Of a stretch of DNA of 64,000 bases, positions 37,512-45,112 are shown one piece after another. Source of the DNA: Desulfovibrio fairfieldensis (GTDB taxonomy: Bacteria; Desulfobacterota; Desulfovibrionia; Desulfovibrionales; Desulfovibrionaceae). Location of the stretch: positions 1,392,501 to 1,456,500 of the forward strand of contig NZ_CP014229.1 of NCBI RefSeq assembly GCF_001553605.1. Direction: 5' to 3'. The notes below the pieces were generated by a model. That model saw only the letters and a program-made list of their open reading frames with translations, ran no database searches and was not told where the DNA came from. Position numbers and translations under genes: made by a program. How positions within the stretch are numbered: the stretch's first letter is position 1; every line of letters starts with the position of its first letter.

Positions 37512-38174
37512 ATGACATATACACATATTTTTTTTGATCTCGACGGCACGCTGACGGATTCCAAGCCCGGCATCATCCGTTCCGTGGAGCATGCTTTGGA
37601 TTTTTTTCATATTCATGTGCCGCCGGAACAACTGATCCCCTTTATCGGACCTCCGCTACGCGATTCCTTTGCGCCTTTTTTCGAAAATGACACAGCGCGC
37701 GTGGATATGGCTATTCAAAAATACCGCGAATACTACAGCGCCAAGGGCATTTTTGAAAATAGCCTTTATGACGGCATTACGGACCTTTTGCGCGGGCTTC
37801 AGGCTCTGGGCCGCCGACTCTGCGTCGCCACCTCGAAGCCGGAACCCTTTGCCAGGCGGGTTCTGGAGCATTTCCGGATCGACGGCTTTTTCTCCTTTGT
37901 GGCCGGGGCTGAACTGCACGGCCCGCGCAACAACAAAACGGAAGTCCTGCGCTATGCCTGTACACAGTTGGGCATTGAGGACATGAACCCCTGCCTGATG
38001 GTCGGGGATCGCAAATACGACGTACGCGGCGCGCATAACGTAGGCATGGCCTGCGCGGGCGTTTTATACGGATACGGCCCACGCGAGGAACTGACAGAAG
38101 CCCGCGCGGAGTATCTGTGCGCCAGCGTGGACGATCTGGAAAAGTTACTGCTGGCCGATGCGCCGGGAGCCTGA
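37512..38174 (+). CDS. HAD-family hydrolase (phosphoglycolate phosphatase-like)
   Basis: A 220-residue HAD phosphatase: motif I FFDLDGTLTDSKPG (nucleophile Asp), motif II VATSKP, motif III Lys in NKTEVL, motif IV MVGDRKYDVRGA. The helical cap follows motif I. It resembles Gph/PpaX-type phosphatases; the substrate is not certain. ATG 37512 has AAGG upstream; an in-frame ATG at 37497 is the alternative. A perfect palindromic terminator follows. Confidence 0.88.
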   Translation: MTYTHIFFDLDGTLTDSKPGIIRSVEHALDFFHIHVPPEQLIPFIGPPLRDSFAPFFENDTARVDMAIQKYREYYSAKGIFENSLYDGITDLLRGLQALGRRLCVATSKPEPFARRVLEHFRIDGFFSFVAGAELHGPRNNKTEVLRYACTQLGIEDMNPCLMVGDRKYDVRGAHNVGMACAGVLYGYGPREELTEARAEYLCASVDDLEKLLLADAPGA

Positions 38175-38194
38175 ACCGGAAACAGAATGAAAAA

Positions 38195-38224
38195 GCGTCC
38201 CGCTGTCTATAGACAGCGGGACGC
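38195..38224 (+). terminator. Terminator of the HAD phosphatase gene
   Basis: Perfect palindrome, GCGTCCCGCTGTC paired with GACAGCGGGACGC around TATA, preceded by AAAA and followed by ATCATTTTT. Confidence 0.85.
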
Positions 38225-38245
38225 ATCATTTTTACGTTCGCGGGG

Positions 38246-38376
38246 TTAGAGCAATTTGTACTTGAAAATATCGCTTAACGGCGGAGTAAATTGGCCTTGC
38301 GATAATTTCGCGGTGCGGATTTTCACGGAAAATCCGCACCGAGCGTTGAGACATTTTCAATATCAAAACGCTCTAA
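38246..38376. repeat. 131-bp element with terminal inverted repeats (MITE-like)
   Basis: The ends read TTAGAGC and GCTCTAA; extended, 19 of 24 terminal bases match in inverted orientation (TTGAAAAT kept in both). The centre has a perfect 12-bp hairpin GGTGCGGATTTT / AAAATCCGCACC (38312-38340). There is no coding capacity. It lies directly between the HAD terminator and the lysC stop. Length and plan match the element at 60054-60183, but the sequence differs. Confidence 0.65.
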
Positions 38377-38380
38377 AAGG

Positions 38381-39607
38381 CTAACAGCCGATGTCCCAGT
38401 CCAGCCCGAAGGTGTCGTGCAGAATACGCACGGCCAATTCAACATATTTTTCCTGGATAAGGATGGTAATCTTGATTTCCGAGGTGCTGATCATCAGGAT
38501 ATTGATGCCTTCCTGGGTCAGGGCCGCGAAAGCCCGCGCCGCCACACCGGAATGATTGCGCATGCCCACGCCGATGGCCGAAACCTTGGCCACGCTCACG
38601 TCGTGCAGCACTTCTGAGGCTCCGGTCTTCCGGGCCACTTCGGTCATCAGCTCCAGGGTCTGCGGCAGGTCCTTGCGGGAGATGGTGAAGGTCATGTCGG
38701 TATGGCCGTCCTGGCTGGTATTCTGGACGATCATATCCACCAGAACGCCTTTTTCAGAGAGCGGGCCGAATACCGCCGCAGCCATTCCCGGCACGTCGGG
38801 AAGATCGCGCAGGGTCACGCGGGCCTGGTCTTTGTCATAGGCAATGCCGGAAACAAGCACAGCTTCCATGCTGGAGTCCTCCTGGGTGACAAGAGTGCCG
38901 GGATCATCACTGAATGTGGAACGCACGCGTACAGGGACTTTGTATTTCTTGGCAAATTCCACGGAACGGATATGCAGAACCTTGGCCCCCATACTGGCCA
39001 TTTCCAGCATTTCCTCATAGGCCACGCGGTCCATTTTGCGGGCAGTGGAGCAGATGTTGGGGTCCGTGGTGTAAACGCCGTCCACATCCGTATAGATTTC
39101 ACATTCCGCCGAATCCAGAGAGGCTGCCAGAGCCACGGCCGAGGTGTCCGAACCGCCGCGGCCGAGGGTGGTAATGCGCCCGTCCTGGGTGCAGCCCTGG
39201 AAACCGGCCACCACCAGCACATCGTACTGGTCGAGGTAGTTGCGCAGGGTCTTGCTGTCAATGGCGAGAATGCGCGCACGGCCGAAATCGTCGTCCGTGG
39301 TGACGGGAATCTGCCCGCCCAGCAATGAACGGGCGCGGATTCCGGCATCTTTGAGCAGCATGGTGAAAAGGCTGATGGAAACCTGCTCGCCGGTGGAAAC
39401 CAGCACATCGCATTCCGCCTTGTCCGGCGCGGGCGACCACTCATCGGCCAGGGCCAGCAGTTTATTGGTGTCCCCGGAGCGCGCCGAAAGCACGGCGACG
39501 ACCTTGCTGCCGCGCTTGAGGCCGTCCTGCACCTTTTCACGCACCTGTTTCATGCACTCCAGAGTAGCCACGGAAGTGCCGCCGAATTTCTGTACGAGAA
39601 TTTTCAT
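38381..39607 (-). CDS. lysC: Aspartate kinase
   Basis: A 408-residue enzyme. ATG 39607 gives MKILVQKFGGTSVAT, the family start with KFGGTS at 7-12; upstream in-frame ATGs add unconserved residues. The kinase domain runs to ~250 (GRGGSDTSAVALAASL, TDVDGVYTTDPN). Two ACT domains follow for feedback control (DQARVTLRDLPDVPG; VSAIGVGMRNHSGVAARAF). It phosphorylates aspartate at the entry to Lys/Thr/Met synthesis. Last gene after acpS-nnr-tsaE, 59 nt downstream of tsaE. Confidence 0.96.
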   Translation of the reverse strand: MKILVQKFGGTSVATLECMKQVREKVQDGLKRGSKVVAVLSARSGDTNKLLALADEWSPAPDKAECDVLVSTGEQVSISLFTMLLKDAGIRARSLLGGQIPVTTDDDFGRARILAIDSKTLRNYLDQYDVLVVAGFQGCTQDGRITTLGRGGSDTSAVALAASLDSAECEIYTDVDGVYTTDPNICSTARKMDRVAYEEMLEMASMGAKVLHIRSVEFAKKYKVPVRVRSTFSDDPGTLVTQEDSSMEAVLVSGIAYDKDQARVTLRDLPDVPGMAAAVFGPLSEKGVLVDMIVQNTSQDGHTDMTFTISRKDLPQTLELMTEVARKTGASEVLHDVSVAKVSAIGVGMRNHSGVAARAFAALTQEGINILMISTSEIKITILIQEKYVELAVRILHDTFGLDWDIGC

Positions 39608-39666
39608 GCCTGTATCCATTGTCCACGATTTGTTACAGTGTGCAGACGTTCCCTGCACATCGGGAC

Positions 39667-40149
39667 TCATCCGTCGCCCTCCGGCCACTGCGCGCACAGG
39701 TCGCACAAAAGCTTCGCAGCGCTGGAACCGTGGGCTTGCAGCGTCAACAGGCGACTTTTTTCGCATGCCTTCAGCGAGATGTCCAGAATTTCTTCCGGCA
39801 GATCCGCCGGAGAAAGGTATTCGGCCCATTCCACCACGGTCAGGACGGCGGGATCTTCCAGACCGTCCAGAATTTCATCGGGCAGGCCGCCGACACTGCG
39901 GTACAGATCGCAGTGCAGTACTGCCGGTGTGGTGGGGTAGTGATTACAGAGTGTGAAGGAAGGGCTGGCTGTTTCCGCTTTGTCGCCGCCGGGCAAAGCC
40001 TGGACCAGCGCGCTGGTCAGAGTGGTTTTGCCGCTGCCCAGCGGACCGCGCAGCAGCAGCGCCCGCACGCCGGAGCCCGGCAGATGATCGGCCAGCCAGC
40101 GCCCCAGACGGCGCGTCTCTTCAAGATTGTCCAGTCTTATTCCGGCCAC
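39667..40149 (-). CDS. tsaE: tRNA t6A biosynthesis ATPase TsaE
   Basis: A 160-residue P-loop protein: Walker A GPLGSGKT at 35-42, SPSFTL near 63-68, the metal-binding HCDLYR and VVEWAEYL near 110 of the TsaE family. It works with TsaB and TsaD to add threonylcarbamoyl to A37 of ANN-decoding tRNAs. Its first 13 bases overlap the end of nnr. Confidence 0.93.
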   Translation of the reverse strand: MAGIRLDNLEETRRLGRWLADHLPGSGVRALLLRGPLGSGKTTLTSALVQALPGGDKAETASPSFTLCNHYPTTPAVLHCDLYRSVGGLPDEILDGLEDPAVLTVVEWAEYLSPADLPEEILDISLKACEKSRLLTLQAHGSSAAKLLCDLCAQWPEGDG

Positions 40150-41768
40150 GGCAGCACCTCCCGCTCCGCCTTGTCCGGATTGCCGTGCGCGAAACGCGCC
40201 CGCACCCGAGGCAGGGTGTCGGCCAGTTCAGAGGCCCTGTTGCCGCGTTCCGGCCAGAAGGCGGCGCAGGCCCGTCCCGCCAAAGCATGCAAGGCCACGC
40301 CCAGGCCCGCCGTACACAGACTGGGCCGGGCGGAGGCGTCGCCGAGTGCCAGCAGTCCGCCTAAACAACCCGCCAGTACATCGCCCGAGCCGCCCATAGC
40401 CAGCTGGGGCACATCGTAGGGGCTGATCAGCAGAGGCGCGTCAGCTTGGCCGACGAGAGTGCCCGCGCCCTTCAGAACTATAACTCCCGCGCAACGGGTG
40501 CGAAGAGTGCTTAGAGCGGCCGGTCTGTCGGCCTGGACAACGGCCGTGTCGCACGCCAGCAGGGCGGCGGCCTCGCCGGGATGCGGCGTCAGGATGTCAC
40601 GGCTTGTTATCCGTTCCAGCAAATCCGGGCGGCGGCCCAGCAGTATCAGGGCGTCGGCGTCGAAAACCGTGGGCGGACGCCGGGGCATATCCAGCAGGGC
40701 GGCCAGGAAGCGGGCGGCATCCTCACCGCGCCCCATGCCGGGGCCCACGACCAGGGCCGTACAACGCGCGCAGAGTTCCCTGAACTCTTCGGGCAGCGTG
40801 CCGGGCCATTGGCGCTCGCCGGGTTCGGTCAAGGCCAGAGTCATGATTTCCGGCCAGCCGCTTTTGATCTCCGGCAGCGATGCGGCAGGGGCCGCCGCCG
40901 TCACCAGACCGGCACCCGCGCGCAAGGCGGCCCGCGCAGCCAGGTGAGCCGCGCCGCTGAGTCCCGGCGCTCCGCCCAGCACCAGCACATGGCCGAAACT
41001 GTTTTTATAGCTGTTTTCCGGCAGCGCGGGCAGGGCGTTCAGGCAATGCCCGTCCAGGAGATATGCGCTACAGGGGCTCGTGGCGCGCACCACAGCCGGA
41101 ATGCCGATGGCGCGGACATGCAGGCGGCCGGTCCAGGGACGCGCCCAAGGCAGAACCAAACCGGGCTTGGCCGCCGCGAAGCTGACCGTGGCCGTGGCCT
41201 GGACCGCTACGGGCGAAGGCCGCCCGCTCACGCCGTTAAGCCCGGAGGGAATATCCAAGGCCAGCACAAAGCAGGAGGGCGCAAGCCGGTTGATGCGTTC
41301 AATAACCTCCCGCAGGGCGGGCCTCAACTCACCGCTGAAGCCGGTGCCCAGTAGGCCGTCCACCATGATGGCCGGAGCCTCATGCCGGTCGTGCCAATCG
41401 TGACGGCCCAGCGAAGAGAACGGCACCCCGGCGGCCCTGGCTATACGGATGTGTTTGGCGGTAACGCCTTTGTAAGCGCCCAGGGCCTTGGCGTGCAGTA
41501 CCTGCGGCCGCGCTCCGGCATCCAGCAGATGGCGGGCCAGGCAGGCGGCGTCGCCGCCGTTGTTGCCGCTGCCCATGAACAGCCAGACCGTCTGCCCGGA
41601 AAGTTTCGGGCAATAGGCGCGCAGCACGTCAAAGGCCGCCCGGGCCGCATTTTCCATCAGCATGACTTCCGGCAGGCCCAGCCGTATCGCCGCCGCGTCC
41701 CAGGCCCGCATTTCCTCGGGAAACGGCAAGGGGGGCAGAGCGTTCGGAAATTCGCGAAGACTGCGCAT
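40137..41768 (-). CDS. nnr: Bifunctional NAD(P)H-hydrate epimerase/dehydratase
   Basis: A 543-residue fusion. Residues ~20-235 are the epimerase YjeF_N domain (GSGNNGGDAACLARHLLDAG; ILDGLLGTGFSGELR-like VDGLLGTGFSG). Residues ~255-530 are the ADP-dependent dehydratase (VVGPGMGRGED; TPHPGEAAALL; GGSGDVLAGCLGGLLAL). Together they repair damaged NAD(P)HX. The ATG overlaps the acpS stop by 1 nt (TAATG) and the end overlaps tsaE by 13 nt. acpS, nnr and tsaE often travel together. Confidence 0.95.
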   Translation of the reverse strand: MRSLREFPNALPPLPFPEEMRAWDAAAIRLGLPEVMLMENAARAAFDVLRAYCPKLSGQTVWLFMGSGNNGGDAACLARHLLDAGARPQVLHAKALGAYKGVTAKHIRIARAAGVPFSSLGRHDWHDRHEAPAIMVDGLLGTGFSGELRPALREVIERINRLAPSCFVLALDIPSGLNGVSGRPSPVAVQATATVSFAAAKPGLVLPWARPWTGRLHVRAIGIPAVVRATSPCSAYLLDGHCLNALPALPENSYKNSFGHVLVLGGAPGLSGAAHLAARAALRAGAGLVTAAAPAASLPEIKSGWPEIMTLALTEPGERQWPGTLPEEFRELCARCTALVVGPGMGRGEDAARFLAALLDMPRRPPTVFDADALILLGRRPDLLERITSRDILTPHPGEAAALLACDTAVVQADRPAALSTLRTRCAGVIVLKGAGTLVGQADAPLLISPYDVPQLAMGGSGDVLAGCLGGLLALGDASARPSLCTAGLGVALHALAGRACAAFWPERGNRASELADTLPRVRARFAHGNPDKAEREVLPWPE

Positions 41769-42139
41769 TATGCCTCCAGAATGACGACGGCCACCGCCAC
41801 GCTGCGCTCATGACTGATAGAGAGACGACAGTGCCGGACGCCCAGGCTTTGGGCCCGCTCAAGGGCCTGATCCAGAAAGCGGAGCAGGGGTTCCCCGAGC
41901 GCAGTGCGACCCGTTTCAATCTGCCGGGGGCCGATGCCCTGGCTGAAGCCCGTGCCCAGAGCCTTGACCGCCGCTTCTTTGGCCGCAAAGCGCCCGGCGA
42001 TGTAGGGCAGGGCCTGAACGGGCAGGGCAGCCAGCTCCGCCGGGGTAAGAATTTTTTCCAGAAAGCGGCGTCCGAATTTGTCGTACACCTTGGCAAGGCG
42101 CGCCATTTCGGCAATGTCGATGCCCAGTCCGACGATCAT
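41768..42139 (-). CDS. acpS: Holo-[acyl-carrier-protein] synthase
   Basis: A 123-residue AcpS-type phosphopantetheinyl transferase: N-terminal IVGLGIDIAEMARL (metal-binding Asp) and FAAKEAAVKALGTGF near 47-62 (Glu/Lys motif), with SISHERSVAVAVV at the end. It moves 4'-phosphopantetheine from CoA to ACP for fatty acid synthesis. ATG 42139 fits the family start; the longer frame upstream is unlikely. First gene of acpS-nnr-tsaE-lysC. Confidence 0.93.
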   Translation of the reverse strand: MIVGLGIDIAEMARLAKVYDKFGRRFLEKILTPAELAALPVQALPYIAGRFAAKEAAVKALGTGFSQGIGPRQIETGRTALGEPLLRFLDQALERAQSLGVRHCRLSISHERSVAVAVVILEA

Positions 42140-42290
42140 GACTCTACCCCCGGCAGTCTGCTTACCCGACGGTTGCCCGCTGAAAAAAATTAACATATAC
42201 TATGATATTCAAGAACACTATTCTGACCCGTTCAAGGCCGGGACGTCAAGCGTGGCGCAAGGCCGGAGAACACAGGGAGAACAGCATACC

Positions 42291-43631
42291 ATGAAATTGT
42301 GCATTGTCGGTACAGGCTATGTGGGACTGGTCAGCGCCGCCTGCTTTGCGGAAATGGGCAATACCGTGACCTGCGTGGACGTGAACCCCGCCGTGGTGGA
42401 AAAACTCAATGCCGGTTCCGTGCATATTTTTGAACCCGGCCTTGAGCCCATGGTGCAGCGCAGCCGCGCCGACGGCCGGTTGTCCTTCACCACCAGCCTT
42501 GAACAGGGCATTGCCGACGCGGACTGCGCCTTTATCTGCGTGGGCACGCCGCCGCAGCCGGACGGCTCCTGCGATCTGAGTTACGTGCGCCAGGTAGCCG
42601 CTGAAATCGGCCGTCATATGCAAAAGGAACTGGTGGTGGTGGACAAATCCACCGTGCCCGTGGGCACCGCCGACATGGTGCGCGGCATTATCGAGAAAGA
42701 ACTGGCATCGCGCGGCCTGGACCTGCGGGTGGACGTGGTGTCCAATCCGGAATTCCTCAAGGAAGGCGACGCCATTTCGGACTTCATGAAACCGGACCGC
42801 GTGGTTCTGGGCACGGATTCCGAGCGGGCTGCTTCCATTATGCGCGAATTGTACGCTCCCTTTGCCCGTACCCGCGAAAAGCTCATCGTGATGCGCGTGC
42901 GCAGCGCGGAAATGACCAAATACGCCGCCAACTGCATGCTGGCGACCAAGATTTCCTTTATCAATGAAATCGCCACGATCTGCGAAAAGGTGGGAGCCGA
43001 CGTGCGCGACGTGCGCACGGGCATCGGCTCTGACTCGCGCATCGGTTACCAGTTCATCTATCCGGGCGTGGGCTACGGCGGCTCCTGTTTCCCCAAGGAC
43101 GTCAAAGCCCTGATCCAGACGGCGGAAAGTGCCGGGGTGGAGCCCATGCTGCTCAATGCCGTGGAAGCGGTCAACGCCCGGCAGAAAAAGCATATGGCCG
43201 AACGCATTCAGGACTATTTCGCGCCCCAGGGCGGCGTCAAGGGCAAAACCCTGGCGCTCTGGGGACTGGCTTTCAAGGCCAATACCGATGACATGCGCGA
43301 GGCGGCCTCCATCAGCATTGTGAACGCGCTGACCGCCGCGGGCATGAAGATCCGCGCTTTCGACCCTGTGGCTGCGGATAACGCGCGCCGTATTTTCAAG
43401 GATAATGCCCTGGTGGAGATTCTGGACGACCAGTACGGCGTTTGCCGGGATGCCCAGGCTCTGCTGGTGGTGACGGAGTGGAACCAGTTCCGCAATCCGG
43501 ATTTTGACCGCGTCAAATCCCTGCTGACCGCGCCCCTGCTGTTTGACGGGCGCAACCTCTATTCTCCCTCGGCCATGGCCGAGCGCGGCTTTGCCTATTT
43601 TTGCATCGGCCGCCCCACGGCGGCTGTGTAG
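42291..43631 (+). CDS. ugd: UDP-glucose 6-dehydrogenase
   Basis: A 446-residue enzyme. Rossmann start KLCIVGTGYVGLVSA (GxGxxG at 7-12), the DKSTVPVGT and VSNPEFLKEGDAI blocks, the catalytic Cys266 in GYGGSCFPKD, and the C-terminal UDP-binding domain (WGLAFKANTDDMREAAS). It oxidises UDP-glucose to UDP-glucuronate for surface polysaccharides. ATG 42291 follows AGGGAGA. Convergent with the rhomboid gene. Confidence 0.96.
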   Translation: MKLCIVGTGYVGLVSAACFAEMGNTVTCVDVNPAVVEKLNAGSVHIFEPGLEPMVQRSRADGRLSFTTSLEQGIADADCAFICVGTPPQPDGSCDLSYVRQVAAEIGRHMQKELVVVDKSTVPVGTADMVRGIIEKELASRGLDLRVDVVSNPEFLKEGDAISDFMKPDRVVLGTDSERAASIMRELYAPFARTREKLIVMRVRSAEMTKYAANCMLATKISFINEIATICEKVGADVRDVRTGIGSDSRIGYQFIYPGVGYGGSCFPKDVKALIQTAESAGVEPMLLNAVEAVNARQKKHMAERIQDYFAPQGGVKGKTLALWGLAFKANTDDMREAASISIVNALTAAGMKIRAFDPVAADNARRIFKDNALVEILDDQYGVCRDAQALLVVTEWNQFRNPDFDRVKSLLTAPLLFDGRNLYSPSAMAERGFAYFCIGRPTAAV

Positions 43632-43650
43632 CCCTTATTCGATCAGAACG

Positions 43651-43687
43651 TGAGCAGCCGGGGCTGTGAAGTCCCGGCCGCTGCTCA
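43651..43687. terminator. Bidirectional hairpin between ugd and the rhomboid gene
   Basis: TGAGCAGC-CGGG / CCCGG-CGCTGCTCA stem in the short gap between two convergent stops. Confidence 0.6.
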
Positions 43688-43699
43688 TTTCATATCTCC

Positions 43700-44674
43700 T
43701 TACATGGTGCCGAAAGCCCACCACCAGGCCAGTACGGGCAGCGCAAGGGCCAACAGGCCAGCCGGAATCTGCGGCAGTGCGGGCCAACCGCGCCGTAAAC
43801 GCCAGCCTTCAGCCAGGCCCAAAGCCAACCCGCAGACCAAGCCTGCCACATGGGCCGCGTAATCGGTATTTTCACCTTCCGTTCCCAGCATGGCCAGCAG
43901 GGCCGCGCCCGCCGCAATGGGCAGGACAGCCTTGCGTCGTTGCGCTTCGCGGCTGGCCATCAGACCCGCCAGAGCGCCCACCGACGCAAACAGGGCCGTG
44001 GAAAAGCCCAGGCTCACGACGGCCCGGGGTCGCAGGAGCACGGTCAGAGCGTTGCCCAGGATGCCGCCCAGCATTGTCAGCCAGACGGCCCGGCCCACAC
44101 CGGTAAGACGCGCCAGCAGGGCCAGAAAAAGCGCGCCGAAGGCCACATTGCCCCAGAGATGGCGCAGGTCGGCGTGCAGGGTCAAAGCCGTGGCCAGGCG
44201 GTAGAATTGTCCGTAAACACGCACCAGCACGTTGTCCAGCACGCCGACACTGAACCAGGTTTGCGGCGGCGGCAGAAAATCCGGTGCGGGCCACCAGCCC
44301 ATGCGCAGGCCGTGCCAGAGGATCAGCGGCAAAAGGAAAAAGGCCGTTAGACCGCCATAGGGATGCACGGGCAAAGGGGGCAGAGCAGAGGCAGACCCCC
44401 CGCGCTCGGCATCGAAATCCGTCACTTCCCTGAGCGCCGCCTGTTCCAGCAGAGGCGGCACATAGATGTATTCCCGTCCCTGAAACACGCTCAGCACATG
44501 CGGTATGCTGCAGGCGCTGAGCACAAGTCGCCAATCGCGCCGCTGGGTATAGTCGGCCAGGCCGGTAGGGCCGGTAATGTTGCGCCAGAAGGACGGCAGA
44601 CTGCCCGGCCTGCGCCGGACGGCCCAACGGCTTCGGACATGAAGACGGAGTGAGGAGGGGGAATATGCGGGCAT
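43700..44674 (-). CDS. Rhomboid-family intramembrane serine protease
   Basis: A 324-residue membrane protein. The first ~105 residues are cytoplasmic, then six or more membrane segments. Rhomboid landmarks are HADLRHLWGN (HxxxHxxxN loop side), the catalytic Ser near 225 in GFSTALF, and His near 275 in AAHVAGL. It cleaves membrane proteins within the bilayer; targets unknown. The ATG lies in the T tract of the rpmB terminator and has no good ribosome binding site, so the start is uncertain. Confidence 0.88.
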   Translation of the reverse strand: MPAYSPSSLRLHVRSRWAVRRRPGSLPSFWRNITGPTGLADYTQRRDWRLVLSACSIPHVLSVFQGREYIYVPPLLEQAALREVTDFDAERGGSASALPPLPVHPYGGLTAFFLLPLILWHGLRMGWWPAPDFLPPPQTWFSVGVLDNVLVRVYGQFYRLATALTLHADLRHLWGNVAFGALFLALLARLTGVGRAVWLTMLGGILGNALTVLLRPRAVVSLGFSTALFASVGALAGLMASREAQRRKAVLPIAAGAALLAMLGTEGENTDYAAHVAGLVCGLALGLAEGWRLRRGWPALPQIPAGLLALALPVLAWWWAFGTM

Positions 44675-44678
44675 TGAT

Positions 44679-44711
44679 AAAAAAAGCCCCGGCAGCGGAC
44701 TGACGGGGCCT
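44679..44711 (-). terminator. Terminator of rpmB
   Basis: Minus-strand stem GCCCCGTCAG / CTGCCGGGGC (one mismatch) followed by seven T, 23 nt after the rpmB stop. Confidence 0.88.
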
Positions 44712-44733
44712 ATTGCGACAGCCTAAAGAAAAA

Positions 44734-44943
44734 CTAACCCTGCTTGCGCGCCGCGGGCTTGGTCACGGCACCCGAACGCAGGCAACGGGTACAAACGGTC
44801 AGGGTACGCACGCTGCCGTCCGGGAACTGATGACGCACGCGCTGCAAATTGGGGTTGAAGCGGCGTTTGGTCTTGATATTGGAATGGCTCACGAGATTGC
44901 CGACCTGGGGCTTTTTGCCGCAGAAATCGCATTCCTTGCTCAT
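44734..44943 (-). CDS. rpmB: 50S ribosomal protein L28
   Basis: A 69-residue basic protein starting [16 protein letters not shown], with the L28 pattern [16 protein letters not shown] and VCTRCLRSG. It is the zinc-binding form (CxxC ... CxxC: C5, C8, C52, C55 approximately). Structural protein of the large subunit. GAGG lies before the ATG, and it has its own terminator. Confidence 0.96.
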   Translation of the reverse strand: MSKECDFCGKKPQVGNLVSHSNIKTKRRFNPNLQRVRHQFPDGSVRTLTVCTRCLRSGAVTKPAARKQG

Positions 44944-45112
44944 ACAATCCTCCGTATATGCAAAAAACAGTTCACTTCAATGCGGCAAAACCGTGGCCCG
45001 GCGCTGTGACGACAACAGCATTCATTAGCGGGCATGACCGCGCGAAACGATTCTGTAGCGCATGGGGCGGAAAAAGGCAAGACTTTTCCTAAAAAGAAAA
45101 GCAAGCCCGCAA

